NCBI GenBank assembly: GCA_013003535.1
Contig: JABDIY010000049.1
Span: 1-64,000, forward strand
DNA from: Acidimicrobiales bacterium
GTDB lineage: Bacteria; Actinomycetota; Acidimicrobiia; Acidimicrobiales; SZUA-35
Direction: 5' to 3'
DNA: 64,000 nt
In this document: piece by piece, positions 8,014-17,202 of the stretch
How positions within the stretch are numbered: the first letter of the stretch is position 1
Layout of the letters: the number at the start of each line of letters is the position of its first letter
Program-made: the position numbers and the translations under genes
The notes under the pieces: model-generated
What the model saw: only the letters and a program-made list of their open reading frames with translations
Told to the model about the DNA's origin: nothing
Databases searched by the model: none

Positions 8014-11000
8014 GTGTTGAGCACTCCTGTTCACCTGACCCCTAATCGCCAGCTCACTCCGGCCCAGGAGCTGCTCTGGACCTCGCAACGGCTGCACCCA
8101 GACGTGCCGCTGGCGAACATGGCGACAATTGCGACAATCGAGGGCATCATCGATCCCGATCGATTCGTTGCCGCAGTTGATCAAGTCATCGGCGGTAGCG
8201 ATGTGCTCCGCTTGAGGATCAGCGAGATCAACGCGGTGCCCTATCCAACCTTGGTATCCGAGCCTCCGAGCCAGACCCTTCTAATTCAACTACCGGCTGA
8301 AGAACTCCATGAGTGGATGCACCTGCGGATCTCGCAACCATTGGACCTTGGCACGAGCGTGTACGACTCAGTCCTCATTCAACACGATGTCGACAGCTGG
8401 TCCTGGTGGATGAACATTCATCACATCGCCACAGACGCAGCGAGTTCAGCCGAGATATTCCGTGCTGTGGCCGATGCTTACCATGGTCGGTGGCAGCCTC
8501 CCGTTGCCTACAGCGAGTTCGCCGATCAGCTAGTGAGTCTTCGCCAGACCGATCGGTGGCGACGCGCCATCGAGTATTGGGCCGAGGTCGACCATTCAGT
8601 CGGCGAGACAAGTCTCTATTCGCCCGACTCCGGCGCCAAGACCCAAGCCGAACGTGTCGGTATCCCAATGCTGCCGGATCGTCAGGACCGTCTCGACGCA
8701 TTGCTGGCCAACCAGTTCCGGCTTCTCAGTCCCGATCTGTCCCTAACGGTCGCTCTGGCTACGGCTCTGGCGGCCTATCTCTTCAGGCTCAATGGCGCGG
8801 AACGGATTGTGATTGGCGTGCCGGTTCACAATCGCTCGAGCAATGAAGCCAAATCGGTAATAGGTCCATTGGTCGAGCTGTTCCCGCTGGTCGTCAACCC
8901 ACAGGCCGACGACACTTTTGCCACGCTACAGAGCAAGGTGGCGAAGAGCTTGATGAGAACGCTCCGTCATGCACTTCCCGGAGCCAGCCCCAGACAAAGC
9001 TTCGATGTTGTGCTCAACGTCCACGGATCAACGTTTGGCAGCTTCGGCGAGATGAAAACGACGCACCGCTGGATTCATCCCGGTCATATCGATTCACACC
9101 ACCGGCTTCGTCTGCAGGCCCTCGACTACCTGGGTGAGGGCAACCTCGAATTGGCGCTCGATATCAACCACCGAGCGGCCGGGGCCGACCACCGCACACA
9201 AGCGGGGAAGCATTTCGGAACCGTGCTCGACGCCATGCTGGCCGATCCCGACACCCGCTTGTGTGCAGTGGGCTTAGCTTCAGCCGACGACCTCCAACTC
9301 TTGAGGTCGTTCAACAACCCAACCCCAGGAACCCCGCTGGACCTCCCTGCCCCAGACGCCATTGCGCAACAACTCCAGTCCCGCCCGAAGGCTGCTGTGA
9401 TGAGCCACGGCAAGCTCGATTTCTCCGCCGGCGAAATTGATCACATGATTCAACAGACAGCTGATGCTCTCTCGATGGCCGGCATCGGAAGAGGTGACCT
9501 TGTAGCGATCGAAATCCCTATAAGCATCGACGCAGTTGTGGCCATTCATGGGGTCTTGCGCTGCGGGGCTGCATTCGTACCAATCGATCCTGAGTACCCG
9601 GAGGCCCGTCGCGAATTCCTACGGTCTGACTCGAAGGCCACCGCGACGCTTCGTAGCCTGGCCGATGTCGAGGAACTCGCGCCGGTGGGTCCGCCGATTA
9701 CCCCTGCAGGAATCGATCTGGATGATCTGGCGTATGTGATCTACACGTCCGGGTCCACGGGGATGCCCAAGGGCGTTCCGATTTCTCACCGAGGGCTCGC
9801 CGAGTATCTAGGCTTTGCGCTCGGTGCCTATGCCCCTGGCGATCAGCCGGTCATGGCGCTTTACACATCACTGTCGTTCGACCTTACGATCACGACGCTG
9901 TTTCTTCCGTGGCTGGCGTCTGGGTCTCTCACGATTCACCCTCAGGGCGGAGTTGCCGCACTACGCGAGATTGTGGACGAAAGACGGGTAACGCTGTTGA
10001 AAGCAACTCCGTCCCATCTCGAGCTTCTCGTGCGCATGATAAATAGCGATCATCCGCTTCGGGGCCTCATCGTCGGTGGGGAGGCATTCATGTCCGGCCT
10101 GGCCGATCGATTGTTGGCGGTGCTCGGCCAGGATTTGGAGATCTTCAACGAATACGGTCCGACCGAAGCCGTCGTGGGATGCATGATTCATCGCTACAAC
10201 CCACAGCTCGACGAAGGGCCCGAAGTTCCAATAGGTGCTCCGGCTCCAGGTGTTACGTTGCACGTGCTCGACTCGGCCGGGCATCCAGTGCCGGTGGGAG
10301 CGGTTGGAGAGTTGTACGTGAATCGGCCCGGGATGGCAAGTGGCTATCTGAACCGTCCCGACCTCAGCGAACAGTACTTCAATGAACGTGACGCAACAGT
10401 CGGCACCAAGCTCTATCGAACCGGAGATCGCGTTCGAGTGCTCGATTCAAAAAGAATGGTCTACCAGGGACGATTTGATGATCAGCTGAAAATCGGGGGA
10501 ATCAGAGTTGAACCCGGAGCCATCGAAACGGCCGCCCAGGAAATGCCGGGAGTACGGCGGGCACTGGCTTCGCTGTGGCGTCCCGACACCAGCCAGAGGG
10601 TGGAACTCTGCACCCGGTGCGGCCTCGGAGCTGACGTTCCTGGTGTGACGATCGACGACGACGGCGTCTGTTCCGCATGCCACGAGTTCGACGTCGTCGC
10701 CCCACAGTCTGAAGCGTGGTTTCGCAGCGAAGATGACCTGGCGCTTGAACTGCAGCAAGCGCGAGACCGGGCTCGTGGAGACTACGACGTGATCCACCTC
10801 CTGTCCGGCGGCAAAGACTCCACCTATGCCCTCTACCGCCTCGTCTCGATGGGGGCCCGAGTCTACGCGCTCACCCTGGACAACGGATTCATTTCTGACA
10901 CTGCCAAAGAGAACGTTCGTCGTGCGGTACGGGCGCTCGGTGTGAGCCACGAATTCGTGACGGTTGCCGGAATGAACGAAATCTTCAGAGACAGCCTCGA

Positions 11001-14000
11001 GCGGTACTCGAATGTCTGCAACGGCTGCTACAAGACGATCTACACCGTGGCACTCGAACGCGCCGACAAGCTCGGCATCCCGGCCATTGTCACCGGACTC
11101 TCGCGCGGGCAATTCTTCGAAACTCGACTAGTACCAGGTCTCTTCAGCGCAGAACGGTTCGACCCGGCCGCCATCGACGAAGCAGTGGACGAAGCACGGC
11201 GCGTTTACCACAGCATGCCCGACGCAGTATCGGAAAACCTTGACGTCGAATTCCTCCGAGACGGTCGGGTCCTCGAGCAGGTGAAGTTCATAGACTTCTT
11301 CCGCTACATCGACGTGGAGCTGTCCGAGATGTACCAAGCCCTGGAGGAATCTGGAACGTGGCAGCGGCCAAGCGACACCGGTCGTTCCACGAACTGTCTG
11401 ATAAACGCCGCCGGAATCCATGTCCACAAGCTCGAGCGGGCGCATCACAACTACGCGTTGCCGTACAGCTGGGATGTCCGCCTCGGCCACAAGACCCGTG
11501 CCGAAGCCTTGTTCGAACTCGATGACCCGATGGATGCCGACGAGTTGGCTTCCATCGCCTCGATGCTTGACGAGGTCGGATACAAACCACGGCCCTTGGA
11601 AATGCTCACGTTGTGGATTGAGGCCGATGAGTCCTTCGATCTGGCGACATTGCACGATTGGCTTGGCGAGAACCTGCCCGCCCATGCCCGCCCACGGGCG
11701 ATCGAGAGAGTCAACCAGTTTCCACTCACCGCGAACGGCAAGATCGACGTTGCCGCCCTGCCGGCCCCCACTCTTCGCCGCGCTTTGATGACCCAAGTTT
11801 CCGGGCGTGGGCCCGCCACACCGACTGAGCGCGGTGTAACCGCTGTCTGGGAACAGGTGTTGGGTTTGACCGCGGTGAGTGTTTCTGAGGACTTCTTCGC
11901 AATGGGCGGTTCCTCACTGCATGCACTCGAGATGATCCTTCGGGTCAGCGAGTTCTCTGGCGTTCAACTACCGGAATCGTTTGCATTCCGATTCCGAACT
12001 GTCGAGGAATTGGCCGGTGCCATCGATCGGATCGGGCCGGATGATGCAGTCGGTCCGATAGCAGCAACATCGACAACAGTGCCGGAGTGGGACCCTGAGG
12101 CACTCACACCCTGGGAGCAACCATTCGTCTTCGAGTACCTCAACGACCCCGACAGTCCTCGCCACAATGTTGGTCGCCGCTACACGATCGATGCGCCAAT
12201 AGAGGCCGGACCCTTGGCGGCCGCAATCCTGGCAACCGTCGAGCGACACCGGCCCTTGCGGCTGACTATGGGCGAGGAGCGAAAGATGCTCGATCCCGAA
12301 CAAGCGGTGGAGATCACCGCCGGATTTACGCCTTCGACCCACAACGAGTTCATCGCCATCGCCAATCGAGCGATCGCCGAACCTTTCGATATTGAAGCTG
12401 GGCCGCTAACACGATTTGTGATCCAGCCATTGGAAGGCCGTCAGACTGGCGTTGTCGTTGTTGCCAACCACGGTGTCACCGATGGCAGCGGTTTGGATCG
12501 GATTTGGAAAGACATCGGGTCCTATTATCAGGGTGAATCCCTCGCGTCACTTGATCAGCGGTACCTGGAACATTCGTCGCAACTATCGGCAGCGGTCAAT
12601 GCAGCTGACTTGTCGTGGATCGGTGCTGATCAGGTGCAGCCGCCGCCGCTGTTGTTAACTCCTTCGCTCGACGGCCAAAAGGGCTATCAGACATTGCCGG
12701 CGCGATTCACCCACACCGAATTGTCAGCCGTCGGTACCGCTACGCCGATGGCCACGTGCCTGGCCGGACTGTACGCAACACTGAAGCCCTACCAGCCGGG
12801 CGGACTCGTGAGCTTCGGTCTGCCGATATCGGTGAAAGGTTTGTCACAAGCCGAACTGGCGGGCTGCTGGCTGAATGTCGTTCCAACGCAGCTGGCTGTT
12901 GAGTCTGTCGAACGAGACGTTCTTCTCGATGAAGCTATGTCGGCAGCCGTGCAGGCGCTGGAGCACCGAATGGTGCCCCAGAGCACCGTGAACTCGCACC
13001 GGCGTTCGCGAGGACTCGAACCCTTGGCGCCTGAAGTGATCTTTGCCTACAACGAATTGCCCACAGCCACTTTCGGAATCCATCAAGCCCGGCACGAGAC
13101 ACTATCTGCTCCCGGCGTGCGCTCGCCGTTGGCGTTTTTCGTTGAAGTACGAGAGGATCAGGTGGACTTGGCGGTTGAGTTCGACGGCTGGATAACCAAC
13201 GAGGCTCAAGCAAAACAACTTCTCGTCTCGTTCGACAACGCTATCGCAGATCTCCTGACGGGCCGAGACCCAGCTGCGGGTCGTGCGGAGGTTGCAACGG
13301 ACCATTTCCGCTCGCTGACTGAACTGATCGCCCGGCAGGCAGCCACTAATCCAGCCGCTCCAGCGGTCGTTTCCGGCGAGGACGTGCTGTCCTATGAAGA
13401 GTTGCTCACCCGCGCTGACGGTGTAGCCGGAACTCTTCAGAAGCGGGGGCATGGCCCTGGGAACCGTGTAGGAGTCATGGCGCCCAGATCGGCCGAAACG
13501 GTGGTGAACATCCTCGGCGTGTTGCGCAGCGGAGCGGCGTACGTTCCCCTCGATCCACAGTACCCCGCGGAACGGTTGGCGTACATCGCCCAAAATGCCC
13601 ACCTCGTGGGCGTGGTGGCCCAGCCCGGCACCAAACAGCTTGCGTCCGAACTCGGTGTTGAGGTCATCGACCCCACAACCGAAGCGGCGCCCGCGCTCCT
13701 CGAGACACACGCAAGGTCCAGTGACGAGGCCTACGTGATCTACACCTCTGGTTCAACGGGTCGGCCCAAGGGAGTCGCCGTCTCCCAGGCCAACATCGTG
13801 GCATCGACTGCTGTTCGAACCGACGTGTATGGGAACGACCCCAGGGCGTTCTTGATGGTCTCGTCATTCTCTTTTGACTCGTCGATGGTCGGTCTCTTCT
13901 GGACCCTCACCACCGGGGGAACACTGGTCGTCCCTGAAGACGGGCGGCAAACTGATGTAGTGCACCTGAGCGAGCTGGTTCGAACGGCTGAAGTCACCCA

Positions 14001-15828
14001 TCTTCTGGCTGTACCTTCGCTGTACCGGGTTCTTCTCGAGGAAGCACCGCTGAGCAACTTGGGCTGCCTGACCGACGTGATCGTGGCCGGAGAACCTTGC
14101 ACCCCCGATTTGGTCGTCGCCCACCAAACTCACCTGCCCAGTTCGCGAATCCACAACGAGTACGGGCCCACGGAGACAACTGTTTGGAGCCACCATTACG
14201 AGTTCGCGCCGGGCGTTGGGTTGGGTGATGAGATGCCCATCGGCACGCCGGTTCCCGGTGTGAGATCAGTAGTCGTAGACGAAACCGGCAATCCGTGTGG
14301 GGTCGATCAAGTGGGGGAACTTGTCATCGGCGGCGCCGGCGTCACCCGCGGATATATCGGCCTAGCAGGCGAAACTGCGGATCGATTCGGCTTCGGAGTT
14401 GGCGGTCTCGATGGGCCGACCTACCGGACCGGGGACCTCGTTCGAACAAACGTCGATGGCCAACTGGTCTTCGTCGGTCGTGTCGACCGACAAGCCAAGG
14501 TCCGCGGATTTCGAGTTGAACCAGAACTAATTGAATCTGAACTCAACTCGATCGAAGGGGTGACCGGCTCGCGAGCGGTTGTTCGTTCCGGTCGGATCGT
14601 CGCTTGGATTGAAACGCCCAATCACGCCCGCCCCGACGAACCGGAGCGGATTCGCCAGTTGCTTTCAAAGCACCTACCTGACCACGAAGTGCCGAGTGTC
14701 ATTGTGTGTTTGGCCAGCATGCCCCGCACTGTCAATGGAAAAGTCGACGAGTCTCAGCTCCTTGTGCCATCTTCACTTGCCTCGACTGATGCACCAACAA
14801 AATCATCGAACAAGACCAGAGCCGCCATTGCTGAGATCTGGTCTGAGGTCCTCGGGGTCTCAGGCGTAGGAGATCACGAGAACTTCTTCGACTTGGGCGG
14901 AGACTCGCTCATGAACATGCGGATCGTTGCCCGAATGCGTCGAGCCGGATTCGAGGTGCGTCCGCGGGATGTGATCGGTCACCCCTCAGTAGCTGCGATC
15001 GCCAAGCTGGTAGACAGCCCAACCAACCCCACCGGTGACCGCGAGAAACACCTCATCCGGTTCGGCGCCCCCACAGGAAGTCGAAAGATCTTTTGTGTGC
15101 ATGGCGCAGGTGGCGGAGTCATGAATCTGGCGGGTTTTGCCCGTCAGCTTGAACCAGACGTCCAGCTGATCGCTATCGAAGCGGCTGGAGTGGACGGAAC
15201 GACACCGATGGCCCGAAGCATCGATGAGCTCTGCGATACCTACATCGACGAGATTCTGGAATTTGCGCCAGGAGAAGAACTCATCCTGGCGGGATTTTCC
15301 AATGGAGGATTGGCCGCCTATGAGATGAGTCGCCGCCTGACAGACCGAGGTCACAAGGTACAGGCCGTCTTCCTGCTCGACACCTTCCATCCTTCTTGTG
15401 CGGCTCGCCCTTACGGCTGGTCTCGCCATCTCCGAGATTTCCGGCGGGGCCCGAGAAGTTTCGTCCTGGAAAAGTTGAGCGACCGCATTGACCGTTTCAA
15501 GGTCTACGCGGCAGAGCGCCTCCCCGCCGCCCGACGCCGGTGGCACGCCGATTGGATTGAGTGGTCGATGATCCAGAACTTGGGCGGAATTTGGCAAGGG
15601 TATGAGCCGCAAGAACCCGCCTGTCGAACGATCTTGTTCTCCGCCACCGACGTCCACGAGATCTTCCGTCATGTGGGACTGACCCGTCAGTGGCCGAGCT
15701 TCGTCGAGACAGTGTCGATAGCGGGTGACCACAAATCTCAGGTTGAAGGGGTTAACGCTGGCGCACTCGCCGACGCCATCTCAGGAGTGGTCAAGGAGCT
15801 TTGGGCACCGACTGGATCGAGTTGGTAA
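8014..15828 (+). CDS. Nonribosomal peptide synthetase, C-A(PP-loop insert)-PCP-C-A-PCP-TE
   Basis: 2604 residues, GTG start. Order: C1 (HHIATDA, 136-142); A1 (TSGSTGMPKG 578-587, NEYGPTE 712-718, YRTGD 801-805, GGIRVEPG 828-835, NGKID 1241-1245); PCP1 (S1301); C2 (NHGVTDG 1485-1491, first His of HHxxxDG replaced by Asn); A2 (TSGSTGRPKG 1911-1920, NGKVD 2241-2245); PCP2 (GGDS, S2298); thioesterase (GFSNGG, S2429). By eye the A1 pocket code reads D-L-T-K-I-G-E-V-G-K, one residue from the textbook asparagine code; A2 reads D-S-V-L-I-A-E-V-W-K, which I cannot assign. A1 is interrupted between A8 and A9 by a PP-loop domain. The N-terminal C domain implies an acyl or aminoacyl starter from another carrier, most likely the PCP at 20248. 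Confidence 0.95.
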   Translation: MLSTPVHLTPNRQLTPAQELLWTSQRLHPDVPLANMATIATIEGIIDPDRFVAAVDQVIGGSDVLRLRISEINAVPYPTLVSEPPSQTLLIQLPAEELHEWMHLRISQPLDLGTSVYDSVLIQHDVDSWSWWMNIHHIATDAASSAEIFRAVADAYHGRWQPPVAYSEFADQLVSLRQTDRWRRAIEYWAEVDHSVGETSLYSPDSGAKTQAERVGIPMLPDRQDRLDALLANQFRLLSPDLSLTVALATALAAYLFRLNGAERIVIGVPVHNRSSNEAKSVIGPLVELFPLVVNPQADDTFATLQSKVAKSLMRTLRHALPGASPRQSFDVVLNVHGSTFGSFGEMKTTHRWIHPGHIDSHHRLRLQALDYLGEGNLELALDINHRAAGADHRTQAGKHFGTVLDAMLADPDTRLCAVGLASADDLQLLRSFNNPTPGTPLDLPAPDAIAQQLQSRPKAAVMSHGKLDFSAGEIDHMIQQTADALSMAGIGRGDLVAIEIPISIDAVVAIHGVLRCGAAFVPIDPEYPEARREFLRSDSKATATLRSLADVEELAPVGPPITPAGIDLDDLAYVIYTSGSTGMPKGVPISHRGLAEYLGFALGAYAPGDQPVMALYTSLSFDLTITTLFLPWLASGSLTIHPQGGVAALREIVDERRVTLLKATPSHLELLVRMINSDHPLRGLIVGGEAFMSGLADRLLAVLGQDLEIFNEYGPTEAVVGCMIHRYNPQLDEGPEVPIGAPAPGVTLHVLDSAGHPVPVGAVGELYVNRPGMASGYLNRPDLSEQYFNERDATVGTKLYRTGDRVRVLDSKRMVYQGRFDDQLKIGGIRVEPGAIETAAQEMPGVRRALASLWRPDTSQRVELCTRCGLGADVPGVTIDDDGVCSACHEFDVVAPQSEAWFRSEDDLALELQQARDRARGDYDVIHLLSGGKDSTYALYRLVSMGARVYALTLDNGFISDTAKENVRRAVRALGVSHEFVTVAGMNEIFRDSLERYSNVCNGCYKTIYTVALERADKLGIPAIVTGLSRGQFFETRLVPGLFSAERFDPAAIDEAVDEARRVYHSMPDAVSENLDVEFLRDGRVLEQVKFIDFFRYIDVELSEMYQALEESGTWQRPSDTGRSTNCLINAAGIHVHKLERAHHNYALPYSWDVRLGHKTRAEALFELDDPMDADELASIASMLDEVGYKPRPLEMLTLWIEADESFDLATLHDWLGENLPAHARPRAIERVNQFPLTANGKIDVAALPAPTLRRALMTQVSGRGPATPTERGVTAVWEQVLGLTAVSVSEDFFAMGGSSLHALEMILRVSEFSGVQLPESFAFRFRTVEELAGAIDRIGPDDAVGPIAATSTTVPEWDPEALTPWEQPFVFEYLNDPDSPRHNVGRRYTIDAPIEAGPLAAAILATVERHRPLRLTMGEERKMLDPEQAVEITAGFTPSTHNEFIAIANRAIAEPFDIEAGPLTRFVIQPLEGRQTGVVVVANHGVTDGSGLDRIWKDIGSYYQGESLASLDQRYLEHSSQLSAAVNAADLSWIGADQVQPPPLLLTPSLDGQKGYQTLPARFTHTELSAVGTATPMATCLAGLYATLKPYQPGGLVSFGLPISVKGLSQAELAGCWLNVVPTQLAVESVERDVLLDEAMSAAVQALEHRMVPQSTVNSHRRSRGLEPLAPEVIFAYNELPTATFGIHQARHETLSAPGVRSPLAFFVEVREDQVDLAVEFDGWITNEAQAKQLLVSFDNAIADLLTGRDPAAGRAEVATDHFRSLTELIARQAATNPAAPAVVSGEDVLSYEELLTRADGVAGTLQKRGHGPGNRVGVMAPRSAETVVNILGVLRSGAAYVPLDPQYPAERLAYIAQNAHLVGVVAQPGTKQLASELGVEVIDPTTEAAPALLETHARSSDEAYVIYTSGSTGRPKGVAVSQANIVASTAVRTDVYGNDPRAFLMVSSFSFDSSMVGLFWTLTTGGTLVVPEDGRQTDVVHLSELVRTAEVTHLLAVPSLYRVLLEEAPLSNLGCLTDVIVAGEPCTPDLVVAHQTHLPSSRIHNEYGPTETTVWSHHYEFAPGVGLGDEMPIGTPVPGVRSVVVDETGNPCGVDQVGELVIGGAGVTRGYIGLAGETADRFGFGVGGLDGPTYRTGDLVRTNVDGQLVFVGRVDRQAKVRGFRVEPELIESELNSIEGVTGSRAVVRSGRIVAWIETPNHARPDEPERIRQLLSKHLPDHEVPSVIVCLASMPRTVNGKVDESQLLVPSSLASTDAPTKSSNKTRAAIAEIWSEVLGVSGVGDHENFFDLGGDSLMNMRIVARMRRAGFEVRPRDVIGHPSVAAIAKLVDSPTNPTGDREKHLIRFGAPTGSRKIFCVHGAGGGVMNLAGFARQLEPDVQLIAIEAAGVDGTTPMARSIDELCDTYIDEILEFAPGEELILAGFSNGGLAAYEMSRRLTDRGHKVQAVFLLDTFHPSCAARPYGWSRHLRDFRRGPRSFVLEKLSDRIDRFKVYAAERLPAARRRWHADWIEWSMIQNLGGIWQGYEPQEPACRTILFSATDVHEIFRHVGLTRQWPSFVETVSIAGDHKSQVEGVNAGALADAISGVVKELWAPTGSSW
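10591..11598 (+). other. PP-loop ATP-pyrophosphatase domain inserted in NRPS adenylation domain 1
   Basis: Residues ~860-1193 of the NRPS. The A-domain C-terminal subdomain starts normally (GGIRVEPGAIE), breaks off after SLWRPDTSQ, and resumes at LEMLTLWIEADE before the NGKID lysine. The insert starts with a four-cysteine zinc ribbon (C866xxC869, C886xxC889), then the PP-loop SGGKDST (931-937), and a second CxxC (C1002NGC1005), followed by TGLSRGQ. This order matches WbpG/PseA-type N-acetyl-sugar amidotransferases, which use ATP and ammonia to turn an acetamido group into an amidine. Relation to zinc-ribbon tRNA thiolases is the alternative. The frame is continuous through the insert. Confidence 0.85.
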
Positions 15829-15856
15829 AGCTTCGCCCTTGTTGCATGATCTATGA

Positions 15857-16444
15857 GTGAGCGAGACGGAGGTGAGCGGCCTGAACCCAATGAGCTCGGC
15901 CAGAGCTCGCGACCTCCTCATTGGGATCGCTGGTGGCGATCGCACCGCGTTCGACATCTTCGCGAGAGAGGTCACGCCATTCGTGCACGCCCGAGTATCC
16001 AGGATCATCTGGGATCAGGCTGCCGCAGAAGATGTGACGCAGGTGGTGATGCTCAAGGTCTGGACCGGCGCCAACCGTTTCAATAGCGGTCGCGGCAACG
16101 CATTCGCCTGGCTCACCACGATGTGCCGGAATACCGCAATTGATCACTGCCGCGTCGAGCAACGCCACCAACGGATCTCCGACGCAGCAAAGGAAAGCGC
16201 CGAGGTTCTCGATGACAACGTTCTTGACGAAACACTGGCGGCCGCGGAACGGCGTGAGGTCAGAATTGCACTAGCGTCCCTCAACTCTTCACAGAGAGAT
16301 GCGATCCAGCTGGCGTACTTCGAGGGGCTTACATACGTAGAGGTAGCTGAGCGCTTAGGCGAACCCGAAGGAACGGTTAAGGCAAGGATTCGACGAGGAA
16401 TGATCCAGTTATCTCGTTTGCTGGGAGAGACCCATGTCAACTGA
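15857..16444 (+). CDS. ECF-type RNA polymerase sigma factor
   Basis: 195 residues from a GTG start; GTG 15872 and ATG 15890 are alternatives. Sigma-70 region 2 is seen at about residues 28-95 (AAAEDVTQVVMLKVW, GNAFAWLTTMCRNTAIDHCR) and region 4 at about 135-190 (LNSSQRDAIQLAYFEGLTYVEVAERLG and GTVKARIRRGM). It follows the NRPS stop by 28 bases on the same strand and overlaps the next gene by 11 bases, so NRPS, sigma and anti-sigma may be co-transcribed. It resembles SigK-type factors paired with RskA. It may drive expression of the cluster, but no target promoter was confirmed. Confidence 0.9.
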   Translation: MSETEVSGLNPMSSARARDLLIGIAGGDRTAFDIFAREVTPFVHARVSRIIWDQAAAEDVTQVVMLKVWTGANRFNSGRGNAFAWLTTMCRNTAIDHCRVEQRHQRISDAAKESAEVLDDNVLDETLAAAERREVRIALASLNSSQRDAIQLAYFEGLTYVEVAERLGEPEGTVKARIRRGMIQLSRLLGETHVN

Positions 16445-17171
16445 CAACTACAGCGAGACCGACGATTCCATGCACAGTCTCACCGGCGCATACATGGCCG
16501 GTGCGTTGAGCACTGCACAGTTCGAGCTGTACGAAGCGCATCTGGAAACATGTGACAGCTGCATTGCTGAGATCAACGAAATGGAACTGGCCGCCGAAAA
16601 GCTGTTCTTCCACCATGCTGCCTCAGTGCCTGAGGAACTCATGGCAAAGGTTCTCGCCGTACCTGATCGTCCCCACCCGTCTTCGGCCGCCCAGTCCGCA
16701 ATGGTTCTGCCGACGCCGAAATCCATGGGATCGAAGTCTGCCCGCCTCCGATTGTTCGCTCTAGCTGCTGCATTCATCGTGATCGTGGGATTCGGTCTCG
16801 TGGTAAACCAAAGCAGGACGTTGAGTAGAGCGGAGCAAGTAGCCGCGATGAACGATGCTGAGTCGCTCGATCTGACTGGCGAGGACTTCTCAATCGAGTT
16901 GGTGATCTCGGAATCATCGTCGTCGGTTGCATTCATCGACCAAGAGTTCTCCGCTCTGGAGTCAGATAAGGCATATGCCCTGTGGCGGATCCCGGTGGAG
17001 GGTGTCCCGGAGTTCCTGGGACTGATACGGCTCAACGATGACAGGAAGACCGATCAAGCCTTCGACGCCAGCGTCGCCGATGCCGCCGCTTTCGCAGTGA
17101 GTATCGAGGAGGCTGAGGCATCACCGCAAGCTCCATCCGATCAGGTGATTCTTGTTGGCCAACTCTCGTAG
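16434..17171 (+). CDS. RskA-like zinc-type membrane anti-sigma factor
   Basis: 245 residues, start overlapping the sigma gene by 11 bases. The N-terminal domain has HLETCDSC at about residue 36-43, the HxxxCxxC signature of zinc-associated anti-sigma domains. One membrane helix lies near residues 102-121, followed by an extracytoplasmic domain of the RskA type (FSALESDKAYALWRIP). Such proteins hold the cognate ECF sigma inactive until regulated proteolysis. Gene order and overlap make the sigma at 15857 its partner. Confidence 0.9.
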   Translation: MSTDNYSETDDSMHSLTGAYMAGALSTAQFELYEAHLETCDSCIAEINEMELAAEKLFFHHAASVPEELMAKVLAVPDRPHPSSAAQSAMVLPTPKSMGSKSARLRLFALAAAFIVIVGFGLVVNQSRTLSRAEQVAAMNDAESLDLTGEDFSIELVISESSSSVAFIDQEFSALESDKAYALWRIPVEGVPEFLGLIRLNDDRKTDQAFDASVADAAAFAVSIEEAEASPQAPSDQVILVGQLS

Positions 17172-17202
17172 CTTCTGGCACGAACCGTTGTCACCACGGG
17201 CC

